Counted from the first letter of the stretch, positions 28,280-37,535 are shown. The stretch: 64,000 bases of DNA from Pararhizobium arenae (GCF_001931685.1 NZ_MOOY01000003.1:474419-538418), one strand, 5' to 3'. The notes: generated by a model not told the origin, from the sequence alone. Numbers and translations are program-made.

Positions 28280-28900
28280 TTACATCTTGTCGATGATGTC
28301 GCCTTCGCCGTCGCGGTCCACCTTGCTGGCCCAATGGTTGAGCAGGGCAGGGACGATCTCGTCGACGCTGTCGATGACGAGCGGCTGCAGGAGATGCGCC
28401 GAGTGAATGAAGCCGGCGTCGGCCATGTGGCGGATGAGTTCCATCAGCGGGTCCCAGAAGCCGCCGATATTGGCAAGCACGATCGGCTTGCGATGGCGGC
28501 CGAGCTGCGCCCAGGTCATGATCTCCACGACCTCTTCCAGCGTGCCAATGCCGCCGGGAAGGGTGACGAAGGCATCCGCCCGCTCAAACATCTTGTGCTT
28601 GCGAACGTGCATGTCCGGGGTCACGATCAGCTCGGAAAGCTGGCCAAGCGAATGGCGCGTCGCCTCCATATCGACAAGAAATTCGGGGATAATGCCCGTA
28701 ACGCGCCCGCCATTGGAAAGAACGCCGCTGGCCACTGCGCCCATGATGCCCTTTGTGCCGCCGCCGTAGACCAACTGCAGATGGTTTTCCGCCATGGATT
28801 TGCCAAGCCGGCGGCCTGCATCCATGAAGGCTTTGTCGCGGCCCGGCTGGGAGCCGCAATACACACAAACGGATCGAATCGGGATATTTTGCTCATTCAT
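28280..28900 (-). CDS. LOG family protein, cytokinin-riboside-monophosphate phosphoribohydrolase type
   Basis: A 206-residue Rossmann-fold protein of the LOG family (formerly lysine decarboxylase-like). Signatures: VCVYCGS at the start, YGGGTKGIMGAVASG, and the catalytic PGGIGTLEEVVE motif with MHVRKHKMFERAD before it. Members cleave AMP or cytokinin nucleotides to the base and ribose 5-phosphate. The start ATG 28900 is chosen because the conserved first strand begins eight residues on. In plant-associated rhizobia this may release cytokinin or simply recycle nucleotides; the sequence cannot decide. Confidence 0.88.
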   Translation of the reverse strand: MNEQNIPIRSVCVYCGSQPGRDKAFMDAGRRLGKSMAENHLQLVYGGGTKGIMGAVASGVLSNGGRVTGIIPEFLVDMEATRHSLGQLSELIVTPDMHVRKHKMFERADAFVTLPGGIGTLEEVVEIMTWAQLGRHRKPIVLANIGGFWDPLMELIRHMADAGFIHSAHLLQPLVIDSVDEIVPALLNHWASKVDRDGEGDIIDKM

Positions 28901-29158
28901 AGGCCCAAAGAGACATTGCCCGGTCCGATGCGTCAAGAAAAATGAAGGGAAAGCGTCTGCCCACGGGCCTTCAAGGGGCTCTGATGCTTGTGAAGGAGTG
29001 GGGAAATCGTTAGCAATTTCAGGGTTGAATGAATTGCCGTGCAGGCTGGTCTATCCCGGGGGCGGGAAGAGGACCGGGACCTGCGCATATGGGGACTGAG
29101 CTCGATCAGACGATGACGTGAACATCGCAGGTACCGGGCTTTCTTGGAGATGTCGAAA

Positions 29159-31024
29159 ATGAAGAACAAGGCCGGTCTGGTGGCCCTCATCGTACTCGCG
29201 GCTGCGACGGCCCTGATGGTCTTCTTTGTTCTGCCGAATGTCAGCGGCGACAAGGAAACTCCGTCCGCTGAAAGCAAGAGCGAGCCTGCGGCCGAAACAC
29301 CGGCCGCCGATGCGAAGGGCAGCCGCCCCACAACGGAGGGTTCGACAACGGACGGTCAGGCTGCCGCGCCGCAGACGGCAAGCCCGGATGCAGCGGCCGG
29401 CCAGAACGCTACCGCGCCACAAACTGATAAGCCTGCCGATGCGACAGCCGCGTGGGTCGTTCCGAGTTTTGATATCCTGCGCGTCGAGCCCGATGGCTCC
29501 ACGGTTATCGCGGGCCGTGCCCAGCCGGGCACCAAGCTTGAGATTGTCAACGGCGACAAGGTCGTCGCGACCGCAGATGTCAGTGCCGCCGGAGATTTCG
29601 CCGCTGTGTTCGAACAGCCGCTCGATCCGGGCGATTATCAGTTGCTGCTGCGGAGCCTCGGCGCGGGCAATCAGGCCAAGACCTCGGAAGAGGTCGCGAC
29701 GGTTTCGATCCCGAAGGACAAGAGCGGCGAGCTTCTGGCGATGGTTTCCAAGCCGGGTACGGCGAGCCGTATCATCACCGCCCCGAAGGAGGCCGTCGCT
29801 TCGCAGGCGAACCAGCAGCCGGCCGCTGAACAGCCAGCTGCGGCCGCAGACGGCGCGGCTTCGGCCGATACCGCTGCCGCGGACGCAAATGCCAAGCCGA
29901 CCGCAGAGACCGCCGCTGCAAATCCGGCCGCCGCCACCACAGAACCCCCGGCTGTCGCCGTGTCCGCAGTCGAGCTTGAAGGCAGCAAGATTTTCGTTGC
30001 CGGCACAGCCAAGGCCGGTTCTCTCGTTCGCGGCTACGCGGACGACCGACTGATTGGCGAGGCTAAGACCAACGACCAGGGTCGTTTTGTTATCGACGGC
30101 TCGCTCGATCTTTCTGTCGGCAAGCATACGATCCGTGTCGACATGATGGCTGACGACGGCAAGACCGTCGCCGTGCGTGCCTCCGTGCCTTTCGATCGTC
30201 CTGCAGGCGAGCAGGTCGCGGCCGTCGCCCAGCCCTCCGCCAACGGCGCGATCATGCCGTTCGATGGCGGTGCCTTTGACGGTCTGCGCCTCGAGGCCGC
30301 CAAGGCGTTCGGTCTCCTGAAGGGGCTCTTTGCCGATGGCAAACTCCCGAATGCCGAACAACTGGCAGCCGCACGCTCCTCGACGGAATTCGCTCTGGGC
30401 TCGCTTGCCGACTTCAAGGCCCCGGAAACGCTGGAAGCCAGCGTCAAGGACATGGTGGCCAGGACTTCCAAGGCTGCCGCCGATGCGCTCGCACTCCTGA
30501 AGGCTCTGCCGCAGGATGCGCAGAGTGTTGGCGCCGCCCTTGGCAAGATCGAGGCTGCGATCGGTTCCGCCTTGATGCCGCGGACGGACGGCGCCGGCGG
30601 AACGGTCTCGCAGGAAACCGCGCCAACCACCCCGGCTCCGGACACCGCAGGCGGTGCGACCACCCAGGAACCCGTCGCTGAAGCGCCGGCGACGGAAGAG
30701 CCGGTTGCACAGGCTCCTGCTGCGGACAATTCGGCCGCGCCTGCCACAGGGGAAACGGCCGCCGCTCCGCAGACTGTCGAGCAAGCTCCGCTGACCGAGA
30801 GCAAGTCCTCCGTGATCATTCGACGCGGTGATACGCTGTGGCAGATCTCGCGCCGCGTCTACGGGGCGGGCGTTCGCTACACCACGATTTACATGGCCAA
30901 CGAGGACCAGATCAGCGATCCCGACAGGATCCAGCCGGGCCAGATCTTCGGTGTGCCGGACAAGGCGCTGCCGGATGCGGAATCGGAAGAAATCCACCGC
31001 AAGCGCATCACGAACCAGCCATAA
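29159..31024 (+). CDS. LysM domain protein, membrane-anchored
   Basis: A 621-residue cell-envelope protein. The N-terminus has one hydrophobic anchor (KAGLVALIVLAAATALMVFF), followed by long Ala/Pro/Glu/Thr-rich stretches that alternate with two small beta modules (VEPDGSTVIAGRAQPG region near residue 105, and VELEGSKIFVAGTAKAG near residue 270). The C-terminal LysM domain (about 550-600: RRGDTLWQISRRVYG...PDRIQPGQIFGVP) should bind peptidoglycan. ATG 29150 or TTG 29144 are alternative starts; GGAG at 29146 best serves ATG 29159. Common in rhizobia but of undefined role. Confidence 0.82.
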   Translation: MKNKAGLVALIVLAAATALMVFFVLPNVSGDKETPSAESKSEPAAETPAADAKGSRPTTEGSTTDGQAAAPQTASPDAAAGQNATAPQTDKPADATAAWVVPSFDILRVEPDGSTVIAGRAQPGTKLEIVNGDKVVATADVSAAGDFAAVFEQPLDPGDYQLLLRSLGAGNQAKTSEEVATVSIPKDKSGELLAMVSKPGTASRIITAPKEAVASQANQQPAAEQPAAAADGAASADTAAADANAKPTAETAAANPAAATTEPPAVAVSAVELEGSKIFVAGTAKAGSLVRGYADDRLIGEAKTNDQGRFVIDGSLDLSVGKHTIRVDMMADDGKTVAVRASVPFDRPAGEQVAAVAQPSANGAIMPFDGGAFDGLRLEAAKAFGLLKGLFADGKLPNAEQLAAARSSTEFALGSLADFKAPETLEASVKDMVARTSKAAADALALLKALPQDAQSVGAALGKIEAAIGSALMPRTDGAGGTVSQETAPTTPAPDTAGGATTQEPVAEAPATEEPVAQAPAADNSAAPATGETAAAPQTVEQAPLTESKSSVIIRRGDTLWQISRRVYGAGVRYTTIYMANEDQISDPDRIQPGQIFGVPDKALPDAESEEIHRKRITNQP

Positions 31025-31082
31025 GGTTTTCCCCGACCGTTGCATTGCAGCGGTTATGATGAAGCCCTATCTGAAGACAACC

Positions 31083-31109
31083 AAGCGGCGCCGACGAGGC
31101 GCCGCTTTC
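31083..31109 (+). terminator. terminator after LysM gene
   Basis: Perfect 10-bp stem AAGCGGCGCC / GGCGCCGCTT with loop GACGA, followed by TTCC, 58 bases after the stop. Confidence 0.8.
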
Positions 31110-31191
31110 CATTGGAAACCAAGGCACGGACGGATGTTCCGCGTGTCCTTTGCCGCGGCAATCGCCGCGGCACGACGGCAAAGCAGAAGCG

Positions 31192-33075
31192 ATGGCCCAG
31201 AAGAAGACCGTATCGGCAGATGCCGGCAATCCGCTCCAGACCATTCTCAATCTCTGGCCCTATATGTGGCCCAGCGACCGCAACGATCTCAAGATGCGGG
31301 TGGTATGGGCGACACTGATCCTGCTGGTCTCCAAGGTCGTCCTGCTGCTTGTTCCCTATTTCTTCAAGTGGTCGACCGACGCCCTGAACGGCAAGGCGGA
31401 TGTGGTCGGCATCCTGCCGGCGTTCTTGACCGGTGCCGTCATGCTGGTGCTGGCCTATAATGTCGCCCGTCTTCTGCAGGCGGGGTTGAACCAGCTGCGG
31501 GATGCGCTTTTTGCCAGCGTCGGTCAGCATGCGGTGCGCCAGCTTGCCTATCGCACCTTCGTCCATATGCATCAGCTGTCGCTGCGCTTCCATCTGGAGC
31601 GCCGCACCGGCGGGCTTTCGCGCATTATCGAGCGTGGTACCAAGGGCATCGAAACCATCGTCCGCTTCACCATTCTCAACACGGTGCCGACGCTGATCGA
31701 ATTCCTGCTGACGGCGGTGGTCTTCTGGTGGGGATACGGCTTCAACTACCTGCTGGTGACGGCTGTCACGGTCGTTCTCTATATCTGGTTCACCGTCAAG
31801 GCGAGCGATTGGCGCATTTCCATCCGCCGTTCGATGAACGACAGCGATACGGAAGCCAATACGAAGGCCATCGACTCTCTTCTCAACTTCGAGACCGTCA
31901 AATATTTCGGCAACGAGGAGATGGAAGCCAAGCGCTTCGATCAGTCTATGGCGCGGTACGAGAAATCCGCAACGCAGGTCTGGACCTCCTTGGGCTGGCT
32001 GAACTTCGGCCAAGCTCTGATTTTCGGCGGTGGCACGGCGGTCATGATGGTCATGTCGGCGCTCGCCGTGCAGCGCGGCGAGCAGACGCTGGGCGATTTC
32101 GTCTTCATCAATGCCATGCTGATGCAGCTCTCCATCCCGCTCAATTTCATCGGCTTCGTCTACCGCGAAATCCGCCAGGGCCTCACGGATATCGAGCAGA
32201 TGTTCGATCTTCTGGAAGTTGAGGCCGAGGTTCTCGACAAGCCCGACGCTCGCGAACTCGCCATCGACAAGGGGGCGATCGTCTTCAAGGAGGTGCACTT
32301 CGCCTATGACCCGGCCCGTCCGATCCTCAAGGGCATCAGCTTCGAGGTGCCGGCTGGCAAGACCGTCGCGGTCGTCGGCCCCTCCGGTGCCGGCAAGTCG
32401 ACGCTCTCGCGTCTGCTCTATCGCTTCTACGACGTGCAGGAAGGCTCGATCACCGTCGATGGTCAGGATGTGCGCGATCTGACGCAGAAGAGCCTGCGCG
32501 CCGCGATCGGCATGGTGCCGCAGGATACGGTGCTGTTCAACGACACGCTCGCCTATAACATCCGCTACGGCCGACCCTCCGCCAGCGATGCGGAGGTTCA
32601 GGCGGCGGCCGAGATCGCCCAGATCGGCGATTTCATCAAGCATCTGCCGGAGGGCTACAATGCCATGGTCGGCGAACGCGGCCTGAAGCTTTCCGGCGGA
32701 GAAAAACAACGTGTTGCGATTGCGCGAACCGTTCTCAAGAGCCCGCCGATCCTGATCCTCGACGAGGCGACATCGGCGCTCGACACCCGCACCGAGCAGG
32801 AAATCCAGGCGGCTTTGGAAGTCGTGTCGCAAAACCGGACGACGCTGGTCATCGCCCACCGCCTTTCGACGGTCATTCATGCGGATGAGATCATCGTGCT
32901 GAAGGATGGCGGTATCGCAGAGCGGGGCACCCACGGGGAACTTATCGACCGCAATGGTCTTTACGCCTCCATGTGGAGCCGCCAGCGCGAAGCGACGCAG
33001 GCAGAGGAGCGCTTGAAGAAGGTTCAGGAGGAAGACGATTTGGGTGTCGTGGTTCGTGGGCCGGTGGCGGGATGA
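31192..33075 (+). CDS. Atm1-type ABC exporter
   Basis: Half-transporter of 627 residues, with six membrane helices in the first 320 residues and an ATPase domain after it. Signatures: Walker [10 protein letters not shown], the signature LSGGEKQR, Walker B ILILDEATSALD and the H-loop IAHRLST. The transmembrane part fits the Atm1/HMT1 family (MNDSDTEANTKAIDSLLNFE, VKYFGNEEMEAKRFD), which exports glutathione-derived compounds and helps iron-sulfur cluster and metal balance. The start ATG 31192 is preferred over upstream codons. Acts as homodimer in the inner membrane. Confidence 0.9.
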   Translation: MAQKKTVSADAGNPLQTILNLWPYMWPSDRNDLKMRVVWATLILLVSKVVLLLVPYFFKWSTDALNGKADVVGILPAFLTGAVMLVLAYNVARLLQAGLNQLRDALFASVGQHAVRQLAYRTFVHMHQLSLRFHLERRTGGLSRIIERGTKGIETIVRFTILNTVPTLIEFLLTAVVFWWGYGFNYLLVTAVTVVLYIWFTVKASDWRISIRRSMNDSDTEANTKAIDSLLNFETVKYFGNEEMEAKRFDQSMARYEKSATQVWTSLGWLNFGQALIFGGGTAVMMVMSALAVQRGEQTLGDFVFINAMLMQLSIPLNFIGFVYREIRQGLTDIEQMFDLLEVEAEVLDKPDARELAIDKGAIVFKEVHFAYDPARPILKGISFEVPAGKTVAVVGPSGAGKSTLSRLLYRFYDVQEGSITVDGQDVRDLTQKSLRAAIGMVPQDTVLFNDTLAYNIRYGRPSASDAEVQAAAEIAQIGDFIKHLPEGYNAMVGERGLKLSGGEKQRVAIARTVLKSPPILILDEATSALDTRTEQEIQAALEVVSQNRTTLVIAHRLSTVIHADEIIVLKDGGIAERGTHGELIDRNGLYASMWSRQREATQAEERLKKVQEEDDLGVVVRGPVAG

Positions 33076-33083
33076 GTGAGAAA

Positions 33084-33160
33084 CAGTAGGGGGTAGGCAA
33101 TAGGCAGTAGAGAGAGATGCGGGATTGTCGACTATTGCCTGCTGCCTAATTCCTACTGCC
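33084..33160. repeat. imperfect inverted repeat of CAGTAGG/TAGGCA words
   Basis: The left arm (33084-33110) and right arm (33131-33160) are imperfect reverse complements built of short words such as GTAGG, TAGGCAAT and GGCAGTAG, with a 20-base spacer. Located between the ABC exporter gene and psd. Confidence 0.6.
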
Positions 33161-33233
33161 TCCAACCGCGCATTGCCCCCCGCCCGATTTCCCTGTAACC
33201 CGTGGGCGCAATACAATTCGGAGACGAGAATAT

Positions 33234-33932
33234 ATGAGCCTCATCAACACTGTCCGTAACACGCTGGTCCCGGTGCATAAGGCGGGTTATCCGTTCATTG
33301 CCGGCTTCTTCGTCGTTTCGCTTCTCCTGGGTCTGCTCTGGGAGCCGCTGATGTGGCTGGGCTTCATTCTAACGGCGTGGTGCGCATACTTCTTCCGCGA
33401 TCCGGTGCGCATGACGCCGCTGGATGACGATCTCGTCATCAGCCCTGCCGATGGCCGCGTATCCTCCATCGCCATTGTGTCCCCGCCCGATGAACTCGGT
33501 ATCGGAAACGAGCCGATGCTGCGCATCACCGTTTTCATGAATGTGTTCAATTGCCACGTGAACCGTTCGCCGATGCGCGGCACGGTCCGCCGCATAGCCT
33601 ATCGCGCCGGCAGGTTCGTCAATGCCGAACTCGACAAGGCCAGCCACGAAAACGAGCGCAACGGCCTTGCGATCGAAACCGCCCATGGCACCATTGGCGT
33701 TGTCCAGATCGCCGGTCTCGTTGCCCGCCGCATCATCTGCTGGTCGAACGAGGGCGACACGCTGCAGCCGGGCGAGCGCTTCGGCCTCATCCGCTTCGGT
33801 TCTCGCCTCGACGTCTTCCTGCCGGCAGGCGCGCAGGCGCGTGTGACGCTCGGCCAGACGGCAATTGCCGGGGAAACCGTGCTTGCCGAATTCGGCTCCC
33901 CCAAGGGCCCGGTCATCAGCCGCCGCGACTGA
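33234..33932 (+). CDS. psd: phosphatidylserine decarboxylase, short (type II) form
   Basis: Makes phosphatidylethanolamine from phosphatidylserine in the inner membrane. The 232-residue product is the short archaeal-like form typical of rhizobia. Two hydrophobic N-terminal segments are followed by [23 protein letters not shown] and the self-cleavage site FGSR: processing between Gly189 and Ser190 creates the pyruvoyl group. RBS GGAGACGAG precedes ATG 33234. It is paired with pssA (79 bases), so synthesis and decarboxylation of phosphatidylserine are co-encoded. Confidence 0.94.
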   Translation: MSLINTVRNTLVPVHKAGYPFIAGFFVVSLLLGLLWEPLMWLGFILTAWCAYFFRDPVRMTPLDDDLVISPADGRVSSIAIVSPPDELGIGNEPMLRITVFMNVFNCHVNRSPMRGTVRRIAYRAGRFVNAELDKASHENERNGLAIETAHGTIGVVQIAGLVARRIICWSNEGDTLQPGERFGLIRFGSRLDVFLPAGAQARVTLGQTAIAGETVLAEFGSPKGPVISRRD

Positions 33933-33939
33933 GCCGAGG

Positions 33940-33989
33940 AGCATTTCCAGCAAAAGTGTGAAGCGGTTTTGCGTCCGGGAATGCGTAGA
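33940..33989. repeat. short rhizobial intergenic repeat
   Basis: The stretch GCATTTCCAGCAAAAGTGTG followed by AAGCGGTTTTGCGTCCGGGA and ATGCG resembles a common short element of Rhizobiaceae intergenic regions, recognised from memory and not by comparison inside this window. Confidence 0.45.
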
Positions 33990-34011
33990 AGCGAATAACA
34001 GGAGCGAGTCC

Positions 34012-34884
34012 ATGGAAACGCCTTTTCCGTCCTATGAGCCGAACGGCCCGAACAACGAAGCGCGGGGACCGCGCCTGCGGGAAATTCCCCTGCGGCTGAT
34101 CGTCCCGAATGTTGTGACCGTGCTGGCGATCTGCGCCGGCCTGTCGGGCGTTCGGCTGGCGATCGAGAACCGTTTCGAGCTTGCCGTTGCGATGGTCCTG
34201 CTTGCCGCCTTTCTGGATGGTATCGATGGCCGTCTCGCCCGAATGATGAAGGCGACGTCGAAATTTGGTGCGCAGATGGATTCGCTCGCCGACATCGTCA
34301 ACTTCGGTGTCGCACCGGCCCTCGTGCTTTACGCCTTCATTCTGGATCAGGCCCGCTCGCTGGGCTGGATTGCGGCCCTGATCTATGTAATCGCTGCCGG
34401 GCTGCGGCTTGCCCGCTTCAACGTCATGGCCGAGCGCGAGGTCAAGGCGACATGGCAGTCGGAATATTTCGTGGGCGTGCCGGCGCCAGCGGGCGCGATG
34501 CTGGTGCTGTTGCCGGTCTATCTGGGTCTTCTCGGTGTCGTACCGGATCGCACCATCGCGATCATCGCCTCGGCTTACACGGTCCTGATCGGCTTCCTCC
34601 TAGTCTGCCGCATGCCGGTCTGGTCGGGAAAATCGACGAACCGTATCCGTCGCGACCTCGTGCTGCCGATTATCCTGGTCGTTGTTTTCTACGTGGCGAC
34701 CCTGATGACCTACACCTGGGAGACCATGGTGGTGACGGCGCTTGCCTATCTCGCGACGCTGCCCTTCGGCGCCCGCAAGTGGCAGAAAAAATACGGCAAC
34801 TGGCCGGATCACCCGGATCATCCCGACCACCCGGAAGGGCTGGATGACGGTCTGCCGGTTGAACGCAAAAGCGATCAGCCATAA
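34012..34884 (+). CDS. pssA: CDP-diacylglycerol-serine O-phosphatidyltransferase
   Basis: Membrane enzyme that makes phosphatidylserine, substrate for Psd. The 290-residue product starts at ATG 34012 after GGAGCGAG and has about eight hydrophobic segments. The CDP-alcohol phosphotransferase motif DGX2ARX8GX3DX3D is complete: Asp72, Gly73, Ala76, Arg77, Gly86, Asp90, Asp94. The C-terminus ends in a hydrophilic tail with a repeated DHP word (WPDHPDHPDHPEG). A longer reading frame upstream crosses the intergenic repeat and is not used. Confidence 0.94.
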   Translation: METPFPSYEPNGPNNEARGPRLREIPLRLIVPNVVTVLAICAGLSGVRLAIENRFELAVAMVLLAAFLDGIDGRLARMMKATSKFGAQMDSLADIVNFGVAPALVLYAFILDQARSLGWIAALIYVIAAGLRLARFNVMAEREVKATWQSEYFVGVPAPAGAMLVLLPVYLGLLGVVPDRTIAIIASAYTVLIGFLLVCRMPVWSGKSTNRIRRDLVLPIILVVVFYVATLMTYTWETMVVTALAYLATLPFGARKWQKKYGNWPDHPDHPDHPEGLDDGLPVERKSDQP

Positions 34885-34895
34885 GCACCAAGAAC

Positions 34896-34928
34896 AAAAA
34901 GCCGCCCGTGCAAACGAGGCGGCTTTTT
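34896..34928. terminator. bidirectional terminator between pssA and SDR gene
   Basis: AAAAAGCCGCC and GGCGGCTTTTT form a perfect 11-bp stem with an 11-base loop; the A-run and T-run suit both convergent genes. Confidence 0.9.
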
Positions 34929-34951
34929 CAATGATGCGGCGTTTGTGCTGA

Positions 34952-35692
34952 TCAATCCGGCAGCCGGTAATCCACGATCCGGTTCTCGCGGACGATAAAG
35001 AGCTTGCCCGTTTCGGTCTGATCCGGCCCAACCAGCGGAACGAGCTTGGCGGCGACTTCTGAAGGATGCGGCACCGTCATCGGGTCTTCGCCGGGAATAG
35101 CCTGCGCCCGCATGGCCGTGCGCGTGCCGCCCGGATCGACCGAGAGGATGCGCAGCGGCAGGCGCTGGGTCTCGCCGGCCCAAGTGCGCGCCAAGGCTTC
35201 GACGGCGGCCTTGGACGCGGAGTAGGGCCCCCAGAACGGCTTGCACTTGTGTGCGGCGCTCGACGACAGGATGAGGGCGCGGCCGGCATCGGATGCCTGC
35301 AGCAGCGGATCGACGGAACGGATCAGCCGCCACGTCGCGGTGACATTGATGTTCATGACTTTCTCGAAAACCTTGGCCTCGACATGCCCGATCGGCGAGA
35401 TGACGCCAAGCATGCCGGCATTGGCGACGAGAATGTCGAGCTTACCCCAGCGCTCATGGATAGCGCCGCCGAGCTTGTCGATGGCCCCCATGTCGGCGAG
35501 ATCGAAGGGCACCAGCGTCGCGGGAAGACCGCCAGCCGCCTTGATCGCATCATCAAGCTCTTCCAGACCACCGATCGTGCGGGCGCAGGCGATGACCTGC
35601 GCACCCGCCTTGGCCAACTCCAATGCGGTGAAATAGCCGATGCCGCGGGAGGCTCCGGTGACCAGCGCGAGGCGGCCCTTGAGATCGATCAT
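34952..35692 (-). CDS. short-chain dehydrogenase/reductase
   Basis: A 246-residue NAD(P)-dependent oxidoreductase. It has the cofactor motif TGASRGIG (residues about 12-19), NAG in LVANAGMLG, the catalytic Ser in ILSSSAAH and YSASK with Tyr and Lys. An unusual C-terminal extension (PDQTETGKLFIVRENRIVDYRLPD in part) follows the substrate loop. The start ATG 35692 opens the first strand at once; it has a poor ribosome site. Substrate unknown. It is convergent with pssA and downstream of purF. Confidence 0.85.
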   Translation of the reverse strand: MIDLKGRLALVTGASRGIGYFTALELAKAGAQVIACARTIGGLEELDDAIKAAGGLPATLVPFDLADMGAIDKLGGAIHERWGKLDILVANAGMLGVISPIGHVEAKVFEKVMNINVTATWRLIRSVDPLLQASDAGRALILSSSAAHKCKPFWGPYSASKAAVEALARTWAGETQRLPLRILSVDPGGTRTAMRAQAIPGEDPMTVPHPSEVAAKLVPLVGPDQTETGKLFIVRENRIVDYRLPD

Positions 35693-35786
35693 GTCTGGAT
35701 GGCTCCGGTTTCGAAAATGCTGGCTTGCTCTGCCATAGCATTGCCCCCGGATGCAAGACGGCAAGGCCAGTTAAGCCTCCCTCTTC

Positions 35787-35873
35787 CGTCATGCTCGGGC
35801 TTCCCGAGCATCTGCAAGTCTTTGATTTTAGGAGGGGTCAGCAGATCCTCGGCACAAGGCCGAGGATGACGTC
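35787..35873. repeat. inverted pair of CGTCATGCTCGGG-type repeats
   Basis: The left part (35787-35815, with hairpin GCTCGGGCTTCCCGAGC) is mirrored by the right part (35841-35872, with CCTCGGCACAAGGCCGAGG and GATGACG). The arms CGTCAT...GCAGA at both ends are reverse complements. It fills the 208-base gap after purF and may end its transcript. Confidence 0.65.
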
Positions 35874-35900
35874 AGATATGTATTCTAAACCGACAAACGA

Positions 35901-37385
35901 TCAGCCGTTGCTGGCCATAACCGAAAGCTTCAGGCCGGCGGTCTCGCCATTCTTGTCGAGCAGGCGGGTCGGGTAGTCGCCGGTGAAATAGTGGTCGGTG
36001 AACTGTGGACGCGCATTGTTGCGATCCTCGCCACCGACGGCCCGGTAGAGACCGTCGATCGTCAGGAACTCCAGCGAGTCAGCACCGATGTACTTCGCCA
36101 TCGCCTTGACGTCCGCATACTGGTTGGCGATGAGCTTCTCGGCGTTCGGCGTGTCGATGCCGTAGAAATCCGGATAGAAGATCATCGGGCTGGCGACGCG
36201 AAGATGCACTTCGGTCGCCCCGGCATCGCGGATCATCTGCACGATCTTGAGCGAGGTCGTGCCGCGCACGATGGAATCGTCAACGAGAACGACGCGCTTG
36301 CCTTCGATCATCGCCCGGTTCGCAGAATGCTTCAGCTTCACGCCGAAGGCGCGGATCTGCTGTGTCGGCTCGATGAAGGTACGGCCGACATAGTGGTTGC
36401 GGATAATGCCGTATTCGAAGGGAATGCCGCTTGCCTGGGCAAAGCCAAGGGCTGCCGGCGTGCCGCCATCCGGAACCGGAACGACGACGTCTGCCTCGAC
36501 CGGCGATTCCTTGGCGAGGTTGATGCCCATGTTCTTGCGCGCGACATAGACGCTCCGGCCGCCCACAACCGAATCGGGGCGGGCGAAGTAGACGTATTCG
36601 AACAGGCAGAGACGTTCAGGCTGCTGGTTGGCCGGCTTGCGCGCATCGATCTGAACCGAACCGTCCGGCTGGATTTCGCAGATGATGACTTCGCCATTTT
36701 CGACGTCGCGGATGTACTTCGCGCCAATGATATCGAGTGCGCAGGTTTCCGAGCAGAAGATCGGCTTTCCATCAAGTTCGCCCATGACGAGCGGCCGGAT
36801 GCCGATCGGGTCGCGTGCGGCAATGAGCTTCGTGCGGGTCATCGCCACCATGGCGTAGCCGCCTTCCATCTGGCGAATGGCGTCGATGAAACGGTCGGCG
36901 GTCGAGGAGTGGCGGGAGCGGGCGATAAGGTGAAGAACGACTTCCGTATCCGAGGTCGACTGACAAATGGCGCCGGTGGCGATGATCTGGCGGCGCAGCG
37001 TCAGGCCGTTGGTGAAGTTGCCGTTATGGGCGATGGCGATGCCGCCGACTTCGAGTTCGGCAAACAGCGGCTGGACGTTGCGCAGCGCGACTTCGCCGGT
37101 CGTGGAATAGCGGGTATGGCCGATCGAGATAGAACCGGGCAGCTTCGCCAGAACCGCGGGGTTTGTGTAGTGGTCGCCGACAAGCCCCATATGCTTTTCG
37201 GTGTGGAACTGCTTGCCGTCGAACGTGACGATACCGGCCGCTTCCTGTCCGCGATGCTGCAGGGCATGCAGGCCGAGTGCCGTCAGCGTTGCCGCATCCG
37301 GATGGCCCAGGATGCCGAACACGCCGCATTCTTCATGCAGGGTATCGCCATCGAGTATGTTTTCAATCTCTGCGGAACGGGTCAT
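35901..37385 (-). CDS. purF: amidophosphoribosyltransferase
   Basis: First committed step of purine synthesis (PRPP plus glutamine to phosphoribosylamine). The 494-residue precursor carries a 19-residue propeptide, and Cys20 in EECGVFG becomes the N-terminal nucleophile. Glutaminase motifs LHALQHRGQEAAG, GHTRYSTTG and AHNGNFTN, and the PRPP motif VVLVDDSIVRGTT are present. The central part may hold the iron-sulfur site or not; I did not find the four-cysteine set clearly. It follows cvpA, 150 bases apart with a terminator between, so it probably has its own promoter. Confidence 0.95.
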   Translation of the reverse strand: MTRSAEIENILDGDTLHEECGVFGILGHPDAATLTALGLHALQHRGQEAAGIVTFDGKQFHTEKHMGLVGDHYTNPAVLAKLPGSISIGHTRYSTTGEVALRNVQPLFAELEVGGIAIAHNGNFTNGLTLRRQIIATGAICQSTSDTEVVLHLIARSRHSSTADRFIDAIRQMEGGYAMVAMTRTKLIAARDPIGIRPLVMGELDGKPIFCSETCALDIIGAKYIRDVENGEVIICEIQPDGSVQIDARKPANQQPERLCLFEYVYFARPDSVVGGRSVYVARKNMGINLAKESPVEADVVVPVPDGGTPAALGFAQASGIPFEYGIIRNHYVGRTFIEPTQQIRAFGVKLKHSANRAMIEGKRVVLVDDSIVRGTTSLKIVQMIRDAGATEVHLRVASPMIFYPDFYGIDTPNAEKLIANQYADVKAMAKYIGADSLEFLTIDGLYRAVGGEDRNNARPQFTDHYFTGDYPTRLLDKNGETAGLKLSVMASNG

Positions 37386-37496
37386 CGCTTTGGCCTTTTG
37401 TCAGCACGGACGCGGAGGAGCGCATATCGTATTGTAATGCCGATCCGTCAAGTCGCGAGGATTGAGGGACAAGCATGGCATCATTGCAAAATGGAC

Positions 37497-37518
37497 AAGG
37501 CCCGCCGGAGCGGGCCTT
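37497..37518 (-). terminator. terminator after cvpA
   Basis: AAGGCCCG and CGGGCCTT form an 8-bp stem with a 6-base loop; in the cvpA direction it is followed by TGTCCATTTT. Confidence 0.65.
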
Positions 37519-37535
37519 CATTCTATCATCGGACC

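Noticed and set aside
29051-31045. A 664-codon open frame opposite the LysM gene
   Set aside because: Gly/Arg-rich complement of an Ala/Pro-rich gene, a known artefact.
31054-33216. A 720-codon open frame opposite the ABC exporter
   Set aside because: Shadow frame of a well-supported gene; its product is a His/Arg/Asp-rich mix without domains.
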